Origin: a virus
IMG/VR virus record: IMGVR_UViG_3300042541_001510
Location: 1 to 26,865 of that record
Strand: one strand, 5' to 3'
DNA length: 26,865 nt
Below the pieces are notes generated by a model that saw only the letters and a list, made by a program, of their open reading frames with translations, did not search any database and was not told the DNA's origin. The translations under genes and the position numbers were made by a program. This document shows, in pieces, positions 16,943 through 26,101 of the stretch (position 1 is its first letter; every line of letters begins with the position of its first letter).

Positions 16943-17494
16943 CTATGGGTTAGTTGTAGGAGGTTTAGTCCCAGTAATATTAGTACCAGTAAGTGCTGCT
17001 GATCCTACTGATGTCAATCCACTAAGCCCCTGCCATGCTGTCTGTCCGCCCTGTGCTGCAGCCTGGCCGGCACCGGTCAGCTCCATTAGGTCAAGTTGCT
17101 TTTGGTAGTTAGTATACTCAGAGTTAAGTCTTGACTGCTCCTGTCTCTTTAGCATCTCGACCTGTTGCAAGTCTGCAGCCTTCTTAGCCGCAATGTCAGC
17201 ATTGGCCGCCATGGACTGCTGCTGTACCATAGGTATGCCGCCTAACGCAGCGGTAACCCCCTGGTCAGATAAGCCTGCCACTAGATTAGCCTCTGTCTGA
17301 GCGTTCTTGGCCTCCTGTGCTGCATAAGCCTCGTTACCTATTCTCATAGACTCGAATGCGTTAGTGCCTACACCCTGAGCTCTAGCCTTTTGCATAGCCC
17401 TTTCTCCGGCTACCTTGGCCTGATGCTGTTGGTACAATCCAATCCCTGTTTGAGCTAGACCCCCTACGGCTCCAACTATTAATCCTGCACTCAT
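16943..17494 (-). CDS. gp14-like internal virion (ejection) protein, 183 aa
   Basis: The N-terminus is a glycine/alanine-rich hydrophobic helix (SAGLIVGAVGGLAQTGIGLY) followed by a long Ala/Gln/Glu-rich helix region to about residue 140 and a flexible Gly/Thr tail. Length and character match T7 gp14 (196 aa), the ejection protein that forms the outer-membrane channel, and the gene lies directly after the GNAT gene as in T7. The hydrophobic N-terminal helix is the likely membrane-inserting part. The start codon comes one base after the upstream stop (TAATATG). Function is inferred from position and composition. Confidence 0.75.
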   Translation of the reverse strand: MSAGLIVGAVGGLAQTGIGLYQQHQAKVAGERAMQKARAQGVGTNAFESMRIGNEAYAAQEAKNAQTEANLVAGLSDQGVTAALGGIPMVQQQSMAANADIAAKKAADLQQVEMLKRQEQSRLNSEYTNYQKQLDLMELTGAGQAAAQGGQTAWQGLSGLTSVGSAALTGTNITGTKPPTTNP

Positions 17495-17495
17495 A

Positions 17496-17891
17496 TTATA
17501 TAATTTTTATTAATTCTGTGTTATTTTTATTTGCCTCAATGAAACCTGCACTCTTCTGTGCGTCGATCATACTCTGTATCCTGAGGCTTGAATACAGGTA
17601 CTTAATGCCATTGTCCTTGGCTATCTTTTCAATCTCTGATATCATAATCTGTATCGCCTTCTTTCTGGCAACTCCCCGTATAGCCGGGTTGGACACCGGG
17701 AAGGTGAACCAACCAACCGGTGCATTTGATATAGTGTACAGGAATCCTGCACATATATTCACGTTCTCTTCGCTAACCATTACGCCGGTATCTGATAGGA
17801 AATCCTTAGGGACAGGAGCCTCCCATCCCCACGCCGCCCACCATTGACACAGTTCATTATAGTCGTCATTTGATAGTCGCCGTGTTTGCAT
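17496..17891 (-). CDS. Phage GNAT-family acetyltransferase-like protein, gp13-position (131 aa)
   Basis: The N-terminus (RRLSNDDYNELCQWWAAWGW) and AGFLYTISNAPVGWF followed by VSNPAIRGVARKKA are typical of a family of small GNAT-fold proteins found beside tail genes of podoviruses. The usual acetyl-CoA loop (Q/RxxGxG/A) is only loosely matched by the RGVA segment, so catalysis is uncertain. T7 gp13, in the same position just before gp14, also has GNAT-like character. It may assist virion assembly or modify a host or virion target. The ATG lies three bases after a promoter box that overlaps the stop of the gene before it. Confidence 0.82.
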   Translation of the reverse strand: MQTRRLSNDDYNELCQWWAAWGWEAPVPKDFLSDTGVMVSEENVNICAGFLYTISNAPVGWFTFPVSNPAIRGVARKKAIQIMISEIEKIAKDNGIKYLYSSLRIQSMIDAQKSAGFIEANKNNTELIKII

Positions 17892-17894
17892 ACT

Positions 17895-17903
17895 GCAAAT
17901 TTA
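17895..17903 (-). promoter_or_regulatory. Bacteroidota-type -7 box (TAAATTTGC) overlapping a stop codon
   Basis: On the minus strand TAAATTTGC is followed by agt and then the GNAT ATG, the same 3-base spacing as the boxes at 32-40 and 26102-26110. Its first three bases are the TAA stop of the 266-aa gene. It would start a leaderless mRNA for the GNAT-gp14-gp15-giant part of the operon. Confidence 0.65.
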
Positions 17904-18701
17904 CGGAAAAGACTTGAATATATCGCTTGAAATTGAGAAGAGTTCTACCTTGAGTGTACTAATTATTGTAATCGTGCCGGTCATGTACGATCCACGTAGC
18001 CCAAATGACTCTGTTGTTATGTTTTTAGACACTACAATCATATTCCCAATGGCTGGTGTGTTATACGGAGTGTCTGTATAATAATAAGAAAACCCACCTG
18101 CCTGATAGTACGCCGTTAACGGTCCTATTTTTTTAGGGCTATTTGTAATTGGGTCTATAAAATATAGCAAATCCCCATAGTCATTCCCATCTGGATCTAC
18201 CGCCGGAGGAGGTATTGCAGACAATGTTCTGACCACATACTTGTATGGGGCTACCGAGCTTTTGTCGTATAGAATTCCGACACCCTGCTCCTTTAACGTA
18301 GTATCAAATTCGTTAACTGTAGATATTATGTGGGCATAAGACTCCCCCTCCTTGTTATAAAATGCATCAGCAGCAACTCCGCCTTCAAAGTTTCTATTTG
18401 ATAGAGATGTTTTAAAACTTGCATAAATAGATTGATTGTCAGGGTAATTCCCTGAGAATGAGAATGTTTTAAACATCTTCACCTCTGTAGGTGAGTCGTT
18501 GAAACATATGTCTATTGTAGAGTCACCTGTTGTGCCGCCGTAATATCTATTCCTTAGCGGATTGATGTAGTGCTTCCATATCTGACCGCTCTTGAATGTA
18601 TACAGGTAATTGTTCATACCTATAGCCCACTCAGGCTGATAGCTAAAGAATGATGTAAACCCGTCTAGTTGAGGCTGGTAAGCCACTGTATATTGTGCCA
18701 T
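17901..18701 (-). CDS. Tail-associated structural protein of podovirus type (266 aa)
   Basis: The start (YQPQLDGFTSFFSYQPEWAIGMNNYLYTFK followed by GQIWKHY) fits a pattern I associate with structural proteins of Bacteroidota podoviruses, in which an SFFSYxPEW segment precedes MNN and YTFK. The remainder is beta-rich. No enzyme motif is seen. Its place between the adhesion candidate and the GNAT/ejection genes suggests a part of the tail hub or a fibre-attachment factor; this is inference. ATG 18701 lies 10 bases after the upstream stop in an AT-rich spacer. Confidence 0.65.
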   Translation of the reverse strand: MAQYTVAYQPQLDGFTSFFSYQPEWAIGMNNYLYTFKSGQIWKHYINPLRNRYYGGTTGDSTIDICFNDSPTEVKMFKTFSFSGNYPDNQSIYASFKTSLSNRNFEGGVAADAFYNKEGESYAHIISTVNEFDTTLKEQGVGILYDKSSVAPYKYVVRTLSAIPPPAVDPDGNDYGDLLYFIDPITNSPKKIGPLTAYYQAGGFSYYYTDTPYNTPAIGNMIVVSKNITTESFGLRGSYMTGTITIISTLKVELFSISSDIFKSFP

Positions 18702-18711
18702 ATCTTATATT

Positions 18712-20616
18712 TTATCCTTCGCAAACTCCTGTATCTATAACCTGCCCTATCCCGTCTATTAAAATCCAATTACTATTGTCCATCTTGTAATAAAGGTACC
18801 CCCCATTAAGTATGTCATTCTTGTAACCGTCTATGTAAACAAAGTCGTTAATCGCAGGGTACGAACACGTGTTGTCGCAGTTCACCCCGTCAAACCAAAA
18901 TGTTGACATACACTCCGTGCTATCACAAGCCGCCAATTGATTACACTCGCCTACAGACGTCATCTGGAACGGGCTAAGTGTTGGTGGGTGCTGTACTATA
19001 AAATTAATAGTTGTGCTGTCTGAAGGCCCTACACAGTTGGTTGCCACAAGGGCTATAGAGTATGATCCAGGAGTAGTGAAGTTTGTCTGTAGTATCCCGT
19101 TGTCGTCTATCGATAGTCCGTATGGCACGTACATACCGCCTATTGCGTAATCTGCATCTACCCCGCTTACTGGCGTTATTGACCCATACTCTACAGGAGT
19201 TATTATTGTCTCACCTATCCCTACAGATAATGTTTTAGAGCACAAATTTTCATCTGTGTAATCAAACACTCCGCCAGTTTCATTCCCGTTAAATGTGACC
19301 ATATCAACTGTAGAAACAACAGCCCAAGACGTTGGATTGTTCGTAGCCTCTATTTTAAATGACGATGCCGCACCAAGCTGGATAGGGAATGTAGTTGTTG
19401 ATATTACCGGTAGCGAGCTCTCTTCGCAAGCACAACTAGTTACTGACACGACTCCGCCATTTGAGTCAATTTTAATAGAAGAGTCGTTGCCTGATATGTA
19501 ATAGTATTTATTGTCACCGTTAAAAGATGTTGCACCAGAGCTGTTTGTAAATATGTAATCACCAACGGCAGGGTAGCTCCCTACTCCGTTAAAGTAATAA
19601 GTAAGATAACCCTCTCTATAAGAACAGGCTGTAGGCAAATCGTCAAACCCAACTGTTGATAAAGCCACAGAAAATAGAGATGCACATACCCCTTCAAACT
19701 TAACATCCCCCTCAATAGGGCCTTCGTTTGTTACAGATAGATACAGGGTGTCGTCATCTGCAGATGTTTTTATAAATGTAAAACTTCCGGCTCCTGTTCC
19801 ACCTGACGATACATAGGCTACCTGGCTATTATTGTACACCCCTGTGATTACATTTCCCACATCTGATGTGTCTATGTCAATTACGGATATCCCTCTTACT
19901 CCGCCACTAGTGAAATTCATCTCGACATTAACTGGGTAGTACGATCCAATGCTATCTATCCCTACTAGCCCATCAGAACAGGTTATTATATTTCTCATAT
20001 CAATGACAATGTAATAGTAGGTGTTCCTTGAATAAGTGAACGATCCTTCGTAGCGGGACTCACCGGAATTATATGTCATAGTTATTTCAGATCCACCATC
20101 AGCTATTACATCCTCTCCAGATAACAATGGATCTGAAGATGTGTGCCAGTATACCTTGTTGTTGAACGTAGGTACAAATGGCTTTTCCACGCTAGTGGAC
20201 CCTATTGCACTTACAAATACGGTTACCGCATCTCCCGTTACAGGGATTATTCCTATCTGAGGGTTATTAGATATATCCATAGTCTCACCGCACCCTGTGT
20301 TATCGCTATCCATACTTTCAAGTGGAGTCTCTATACCGAATCTTACTAGCTGCCCGACATCTCCGTCTAGACCAAGTATATATATCTTGGCGTCTACATA
20401 ACCCTCCGCATACTGGGTAATTGGTATTGTTGTAGATGTTCCGTCTGCATATGTAATTACAATATCGTCTGAGCGATAATCCCCTGTTGTGTTTGGGCTA
20501 CATATTGGTGCAAGGCTAAAGTTTCCCGAACCAATCATTGGAGGAGTTAAATTAGTAACCCATGCAGGTCCGGTAGCTGTCCACGTTGTATTTGATGATA
20601 TATTTATGTATGACAT
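18712..20616 (-). CDS. BACON-domain adhesion / receptor-binding candidate (634 aa)
   Basis: Residues 1-70 match the BACON domain pattern: ISSNTTWTATGPAWV, then a loop, then DDIVITYADGT and IPITQYA. BACON domains are characteristic of Bacteroidota and occur in a crAssphage tail protein, where a glycan-adhesion role is proposed. The remainder is beta-rich, with an Ig-like stretch around residues 400-545 and two copies of an ~85-aa Cys-containing module (about 308-396 and 552-634; YPAVGDYIF versus YPAINDFVYI). No signal peptide is present, as expected for a virion part. The gene sits after the muzzle-like gene. Receptor binding is inferred from domain and position; no enzyme motif was found. Confidence 0.75.
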   Translation of the reverse strand: MSYINISSNTTWTATGPAWVTNLTPPMIGSGNFSLAPICSPNTTGDYRSDDIVITYADGTSTTIPITQYAEGYVDAKIYILGLDGDVGQLVRFGIETPLESMDSDNTGCGETMDISNNPQIGIIPVTGDAVTVFVSAIGSTSVEKPFVPTFNNKVYWHTSSDPLLSGEDVIADGGSEITMTYNSGESRYEGSFTYSRNTYYYIVIDMRNIITCSDGLVGIDSIGSYYPVNVEMNFTSGGVRGISVIDIDTSDVGNVITGVYNNSQVAYVSSGGTGAGSFTFIKTSADDDTLYLSVTNEGPIEGDVKFEGVCASLFSVALSTVGFDDLPTACSYREGYLTYYFNGVGSYPAVGDYIFTNSSGATSFNGDNKYYYISGNDSSIKIDSNGGVVSVTSCACEESSLPVISTTTFPIQLGAASSFKIEATNNPTSWAVVSTVDMVTFNGNETGGVFDYTDENLCSKTLSVGIGETIITPVEYGSITPVSGVDADYAIGGMYVPYGLSIDDNGILQTNFTTPGSYSIALVATNCVGPSDSTTINFIVQHPPTLSPFQMTSVGECNQLAACDSTECMSTFWFDGVNCDNTCSYPAINDFVYIDGYKNDILNGGYLYYKMDNSNWILIDGIGQVIDTGVCEG

Positions 20617-20625
20617 ATTATTGTA

Positions 20626-23600
20626 TTATAAAGGTAAAGTCCCTCCGCTTGATGGTACTATTATTGGAACATCATATAAAGGAACTGTTCCTATTATAGT
20701 ATCTAATGGGTCATTTATAACCGTAGTGCTTGATAATGATTGTGATTTAGTAAAATTGGTTTCTGACAGTATGTATCTTTTATAGTACGGGTCAAACACG
20801 CCGATTTTCATTGTGTCTGGCTGTGATTTAAAGTTAGTGTTAAAAAATGACCTCATCCCGTTGCTGGATATCTCAAATATTCCGTCATTCCCAAGGCGAA
20901 GAACCGCACCTCTCTGACTGTCTGTAAAGAACATATTATCGTCCCACTGTGCGAATGACTCAGGGTTATTACTAATTCCAAACTCCCCTTGATATGCGAT
21001 CTGAGTGCCTAACACCTCTGGAATACTTGCAACTTGTCCGCCACCCGTTGAGTCGCTAAGAAGGTTCTTGCCAAAGAGCACCTTTGATACCTTATCCTGT
21101 TGAAAGACTACTAGGTCGGTATTTCTTGACTTTATCTTCTGTACAGATCCAAATGACTTATCCAAGTATTTAAAGTTGCCTAATGATAGATTAAATTGGT
21201 TAAGATTGTTCACGTTTGAGTCTTGCTTGTACACTCCACTGTATGTAAGCCCCTCTGATACTATTTGCTGCCCATAGTCTTCTACTGGGACTGATACTCT
21301 AGGAGACCACTCCATTGTTGGTGCATTAAAATCGTCATTTATACGATCTGACTCAACCCCATTTGGGAATGCCCAGCAGTTAAAGCTATGATTAGTTGTT
21401 ATGCTAATATTATTGGATTGCTCTGTAGACACTATGGCTGGCAATGTATTAGTTTGATCCTGTATAGTCCCTTTATGTTTTTTTCTGCCAAAGGCATCAG
21501 TATACACACTTAAATCTTCTGTGCATTCGTGGAAAACTGCGTTATTTGTTATTTTAGGGATTGTTTCTAATGCTAATATATTTTTTCGATATATTATAGA
21601 AAGCCCTGAAGATGGATCAGACCCATCATCTACATCATAAATACGCATATTAAAAATACTACTTAATGTTACAGCACTATCAGGTATTGTTGAATTTATA
21701 ACCATGTACACATGACCGCCTTGTGAAGATTGAGGGGCAAGAGTAATCTGATTGTTAAGATTAGTAGATGCAAAAGATATAGAAGTTCCATATCTAAAAA
21801 ACACACTTTTATAAGATTCATTAACATTAGGTGTTGCAGGCGATAATAATCTATTAAAACTAAGATATGCTCCGCTTTCCCAAAACCACTCTTGGATGTC
21901 TACATATTTATCATTAGATATAAAACTTTGTTTATTTGTAAATGAAGTTATTATATTATAACTATAAGGTATAGGATAATTTACATACACCACAGAATCA
22001 TCTACTATAAATCCAAAATTTATTTTAGCCCCAGGGTATATATTTTCTCCATTTACGCCTGTATCTACAGGGAATGCTACACCTAATTTGTTTATTTTAT
22101 TTCCACCTAATGTTTTCCCCATATTGGAATATATATTAAGTCTCCAAGAATCGCCTATATTACAAATAGCAGATGAGTTTATGGTTATGTACCCATACAC
22201 TGGGGAGGAACTAGATATTTTTATATTTACATTTATTGACAAATTGTTAGTTGCGTTTCTAAATGGCAATGGCGATGCATTTATATTTTGTCCACTAATA
22301 CTGAAATTTTTATAATTAAGGCAATGGAGCCCATTTATTATACCGGCGTATTCTATAAATATCCTAGTGTCAGAAGGCACATACAATACTCTAGTATAAC
22401 TAAATAACGATACAGGCAACCTGCTTGACACGCCATTATATGGATAATACACTATAGGAGAAGCATTTATTAGCACCCCTGCAGGAAGATTTGCCCATGT
22501 GTAAAATGCAGGAGAAGCAGTTGATGCTGTGTGTTGTGGAGAAAATACGCTTGTAGGAGCAAGCGTGTTTGTTGTAACTTTTGCTATTTTAATATATAGC
22601 CCTTCAATGCTTCCTGTTACTATTTGCCCAAAAGTTTTATATTGAATTTCTAATACTCTGTATTCTTTATTAGAATTTGTAATGCCGTTATAGTCTGATT
22701 TAATTATAATAAAATCTCCTTCTGATATTTTGTTTTTGTCTGCATTATTTATCCTATAATAAGTAAAAAAATAATTTGGATCAAAGACTACAGAAATAGG
22801 ATATATATTATAATATTCAGTTGAATTTTGTTTTATTGCTATATTATATTTAGTGGACCAATATGGAGGGTTATGAGCTATAGATATATGTACATAATTT
22901 TTTAAATTATTCCCATTTTGAGAATAATTATATATATGACAAGTATTAGTAGGAGATGTGATTACTGTAGACATTCTCCCATAATCATCTTTATATATTA
23001 TGCCAAATTCATAATTTCTATTTGCTTTTAATGAAGGCTCTATTTTGTTATCATCTACTAAAGACGATTGCTTTATTATACTAAAGTTAGGTATTACTTT
23101 AGATTTATTGACAGTTATCATATCATAATACTGCGTATAATTCCCATAAATTAAACGACTGCCTATAATATCTTGCCCAAGAGCCCTGATAGGTACATTG
23201 TCAAATAGCCTTGTCAATTGAGATGATGGCAATGTTGCATATATCTTGCTATTATCAAAACGAATATATGTCCAAGTTGTATTATTTGGGATAGCCGATG
23301 TACTTACAATCGGCTTTGCTTTATTAACTGTCTCAATTATATAAATATTTGGCTGAGACGAATCTTTAAATAGTAATTGTATGTCAGTTACTTGCCTATC
23401 TCCTGTAGCTACAGTAATATTAACAATGTTATATTTATTTTGCATACCATCATTTATACCTGTATCAAGGTTATATACGTATGCAGATGGCACAAACGCA
23501 ACTTTGCTAAATGGGGCTATTGAGCTCCATCTCCCGTCTGTATACTTATATCTGTATGAAAAATACAAAAACTTGTCCTGAATATAATTTTTTGCACTGC

Positions 23601-24258
23601 CATCGTTGAATAATTGAATCGTAGGTGATGTCAACGGCGGCTTGACGATGACGTTTATATCATCTTGATTCCACGCAAATGGAGGCGTAGCTGAAGTCCA
23701 AGCCTTAAACGTGTTGACATTTATCATCCTTGGAGGGTTCAGATTGTCCGTCCACATCAAAAACCCATTAAAGTAATTTATCCCGGTGACAGGGTAGTTT
23801 ACGTTAAAATTAAAGTACTTACCAGCTACCGCTCCAACCCCCTTAACCGCCCTAGCGATATATGAAATAGCACCGGCAGTGCCTGCGGTTCCTCCCGTAG
23901 GGATGACATTAGGTGTGTCTAGGTACTCTACTATCAAATCCTCGTATGTTGACGTAATTAGCCAGTAAATGGAGTTTGACTGGGGGTTTATGCAGGCCCC
24001 TATGCATCTAGGACTGACAAGTGGTACGCCAGAAATATTTGTAACATTAAGTGGCAAGTTAGCTCCACTCACGGGGATTAGGTTCCCTATTGAGTTCCTA
24101 AGCACACCAGAGTCCCCATAATCATCGCTGCCAGTTCCGTTACTCTCAGGATTTATGACCTCTATGTTCATAGCCTTGAAATACTGACCCTTAGGCAAAA
24201 GCCTTTGATCAATATCCATGTTCATCTTACCGCCAACGAATGTATTTGTTATCTTCAT
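20626..24258 (-). CDS. Tail nozzle / muzzle (stabilization) protein, gp12-position (1210 aa)
   Basis: The N-terminus (FVGGKMNMDIDQRLLPKGQY, then AMNIEV and GVLRNSIGN) matches the tail stabilization or muzzle proteins of crAss-like phages, in the place of T7 gp12, the tail nozzle. The C-terminus (LVVFQQDKVSKVLFG, then FAQWDDNMFFTDSQRG and PYYKRYIL) looks like repeated propeller blades. The middle, roughly 21540-23500, is much richer in A+T than both ends. The start overlaps the upstream stop by one base (TAATG), so translation is coupled to the ring protein gene. It likely forms the distal tail tube through which the genome and ejection proteins pass. Confidence 0.82.
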   Translation of the reverse strand: MKITNTFVGGKMNMDIDQRLLPKGQYFKAMNIEVINPESNGTGSDDYGDSGVLRNSIGNLIPVSGANLPLNVTNISGVPLVSPRCIGACINPQSNSIYWLITSTYEDLIVEYLDTPNVIPTGGTAGTAGAISYIARAVKGVGAVAGKYFNFNVNYPVTGINYFNGFLMWTDNLNPPRMINVNTFKAWTSATPPFAWNQDDINVIVKPPLTSPTIQLFNDGSAKNYIQDKFLYFSYRYKYTDGRWSSIAPFSKVAFVPSAYVYNLDTGINDGMQNKYNIVNITVATGDRQVTDIQLLFKDSSQPNIYIIETVNKAKPIVSTSAIPNNTTWTYIRFDNSKIYATLPSSQLTRLFDNVPIRALGQDIIGSRLIYGNYTQYYDMITVNKSKVIPNFSIIKQSSLVDDNKIEPSLKANRNYEFGIIYKDDYGRMSTVITSPTNTCHIYNYSQNGNNLKNYVHISIAHNPPYWSTKYNIAIKQNSTEYYNIYPISVVFDPNYFFTYYRINNADKNKISEGDFIIIKSDYNGITNSNKEYRVLEIQYKTFGQIVTGSIEGLYIKIAKVTTNTLAPTSVFSPQHTASTASPAFYTWANLPAGVLINASPIVYYPYNGVSSRLPVSLFSYTRVLYVPSDTRIFIEYAGIINGLHCLNYKNFSISGQNINASPLPFRNATNNLSINVNIKISSSSPVYGYITINSSAICNIGDSWRLNIYSNMGKTLGGNKINKLGVAFPVDTGVNGENIYPGAKINFGFIVDDSVVYVNYPIPYSYNIITSFTNKQSFISNDKYVDIQEWFWESGAYLSFNRLLSPATPNVNESYKSVFFRYGTSISFASTNLNNQITLAPQSSQGGHVYMVINSTIPDSAVTLSSIFNMRIYDVDDGSDPSSGLSIIYRKNILALETIPKITNNAVFHECTEDLSVYTDAFGRKKHKGTIQDQTNTLPAIVSTEQSNNISITTNHSFNCWAFPNGVESDRINDDFNAPTMEWSPRVSVPVEDYGQQIVSEGLTYSGVYKQDSNVNNLNQFNLSLGNFKYLDKSFGSVQKIKSRNTDLVVFQQDKVSKVLFGKNLLSDSTGGGQVASIPEVLGTQIAYQGEFGISNNPESFAQWDDNMFFTDSQRGAVLRLGNDGIFEISSNGMRSFFNTNFKSQPDTMKIGVFDPYYKRYILSETNFTKSQSLSSTTVINDPLDTIIGTVPLYDVPIIVPSSGGTLPL

Positions 24259-25130
24259 TATTTAATCCATTTGTCTTGACCACGTAGCGTCATCAACAAT
24301 CTTGACGAGTGGATATTGCTTAATCTTATCTTGGTATTGCGTAATGCAGCCATCTTATCCTTCTTTGCTCTGGCGACAGAGTACTCCTGTGCGTTTGATC
24401 TTCCGCTCATTAGTGCCCACTTAATGTAAGCGTACAGATACTCCTCGGCCATCTTATTGATCATTATCTTGCTGTCGTCTGCGTTAAGCCCGTCGGAGAT
24501 GTACTCCAGGACTATGCTATAACCAGACATCTTAGAGCTGAAATTTATGACACCAGAGGCCTTGTCCACACGGAATGTACCGTTACTATTCGCCTCCTCG
24601 GTGTTGAGCCCGTATCTTACCATGTTCTGAGGGAAGTACCACTGATCGTTTATGAACCACCCCCAGTAATTGTACGGTGTCCACTGTAGAGGGATCCCGT
24701 TCAAAGCGTCTTGGGTTAGCAGACCGTCTACGGTTATAGCGTTGCCGTCTACGTCGTATATGATGTCACCTATAGAGTCTTGCATCAACGACTGGCTACG
24801 GTTAGCCCTCGGCGATTCGAAGAGCTGCATAAGTACTCCTGACACGTTTGTGCTTACCTTAACGTAGTTCACGTAGTCAGACGGAAGTACCATCTTGAGG
24901 CTACCATCAAGAGTCTCCTCTATGGTAAGTATCTCTCTAGATGCGTCGTAGTTTAACTCCTGTATCCCTCTCTTGGCGTGGAAGATTACGTTGTATCTAT
25001 TCGTATTGAAAGGCACCTGCATCTCGTCGCCTACATACATCAACATGAAGTTGTTGACGATGTCTGTAAGAGATACGTATTGGTAGCTGCCGAAGTTGTT
25101 TATATTTTCGTAGTATGTTTGATCTGTCAC
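24258..25130 (-). CDS. Tail ring/adaptor (tubular protein A-like), 290 aa
   Basis: The sequence YVSLTDIVNNFMLMYVGDEM, a later FHAKRGIQELNYD and LPSDYVNYVKV resemble ring/adaptor proteins of crAss-like podoviruses. It precedes the nozzle gene as gp11 precedes gp12 in T7. The predicted role is to join the portal to the nozzle as a dodecameric ring. A GTG start at 25130 is used; it lies two bases after the TAA of the previous gene (TAACAGTG) and I see no better ATG nearby. The stop overlaps the next start by one base. Which of the crAss ring proteins it matches cannot be settled here. Confidence 0.75.
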   Translation of the reverse strand: MTDQTYYENINNFGSYQYVSLTDIVNNFMLMYVGDEMQVPFNTNRYNVIFHAKRGIQELNYDASREILTIEETLDGSLKMVLPSDYVNYVKVSTNVSGVLMQLFESPRANRSQSLMQDSIGDIIYDVDGNAITVDGLLTQDALNGIPLQWTPYNYWGWFINDQWYFPQNMVRYGLNTEEANSNGTFRVDKASGVINFSSKMSGYSIVLEYISDGLNADDSKIMINKMAEEYLYAYIKWALMSGRSNAQEYSVARAKKDKMAALRNTKIRLSNIHSSRLLMTLRGQDKWIK

Positions 25131-25132
25131 TG

Positions 25133-26098
25133 TTATTGTTTTTCAGTTTGATGGGTAATCTGCTCTTGTTGAGCTGCGTATGTGACAACCTCTTGCTCAC
25201 GAATCTGTACACCACAGTATTGTAATATCTTTAGGGCCAGCTTTACATACTCGGTCTCGGCAACTTCAAAGTCTTGATATGCAGGATCGTTTTGGTTAAA
25301 GATAGGCTCGCTATTGGTTATAGTATTATACGTCCAATTCGGGATTCTTGGGTACCTAATGTAGAATATCTCTATAGCCCCGTCGCCCAGTATAGATGCA
25401 GGGTAAACGCTAATGTCGTTGCCGTGCATTACATACGATGGGTACGTCTCACTAGGTGCAGTTAAATTTGAGTTGGTAAGATAGTACAGCCTTTGCTGAG
25501 TTACGGCCTGTATCTCCCTTTGATTCCAATATAATGAGTTTATAAGGAACCAGTCTGAAGGTAAGCTAAACGATGTGCTTGGGGCTGAATTAATTGCAGT
25601 TGCAACTATGGTGTTTGGGATGTATCCTGCACCAGCGTTGGTGATAATTACAGATACTATATTACCAAACGCATCGCTTGCCCATGTTGCAGTTGCCGTG
25701 ATACTAGGAGGAGTCGATGTCGCAAAGTTAATGTTCCCCGTCGTTATGCTAGGTGGGTAGCCGCCTCCAGGGTTTGTGATGGCGACGTTGACTATGCTAC
25801 TCGAAACAGGATCAACCGTCACGGCGAATGTAGCCGGGGTGACATTAGCATTCGTTATCTGTACGTGAGATGTGAAGTAATCGATAGCCTGCTCCATCTG
25901 TTTTACTATGTCTGCATAGCCTGAGTTTACTCGGCCCATCTTCATCTTGTTCTTGTAGTCGTTGTACCTGTCGAAATACTCTTGGAATATCTCATTCTGA
26001 GCCATATCGGCGTACTTATTGAACTCATCAGGGGTGATGTACCCATTGTTGTCTTTGTTCAAGACATACATTACAGTTTGTCTAACCTTGTCGATCAT
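25133..26098 (-). CDS. Virion ring/adaptor protein with EF-hand-like loop and inserted GxGY beta repeats (321 aa)
   Basis: Residues 14-25 (NKDNNGYITPDE) form a canonical 12-residue EF-hand loop with ligands at positions 1, 3, 5, 7, 9 and 12. Helices follow (NKYADMAQNEIFQEYFDRY). Residues about 82-172 are a beta-rich insert with GGGYPPS and GAGYIPN turns; the conserved frame resumes at LPSDWFLINSLYW, and YPSYVMHGNDISVYP. The family resembles a structural protein common in crAss-like phages. I chose ATG 26098: it is 3 bases after a promoter box, whereas the in-frame GTG at 26125 lies inside the upstream terminator hairpin. Two bases separate it from the next gene. Confidence 0.78.
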   Translation of the reverse strand: MIDKVRQTVMYVLNKDNNGYITPDEFNKYADMAQNEIFQEYFDRYNDYKNKMKMGRVNSGYADIVKQMEQAIDYFTSHVQITNANVTPATFAVTVDPVSSSIVNVAITNPGGGYPPSITTGNINFATSTPPSITATATWASDAFGNIVSVIITNAGAGYIPNTIVATAINSAPSTSFSLPSDWFLINSLYWNQREIQAVTQQRLYYLTNSNLTAPSETYPSYVMHGNDISVYPASILGDGAIEIFYIRYPRIPNWTYNTITNSEPIFNQNDPAYQDFEVAETEYVKLALKILQYCGVQIREQEVVTYAAQQEQITHQTEKQ

Positions 26099-26101
26099 AT
26101 C

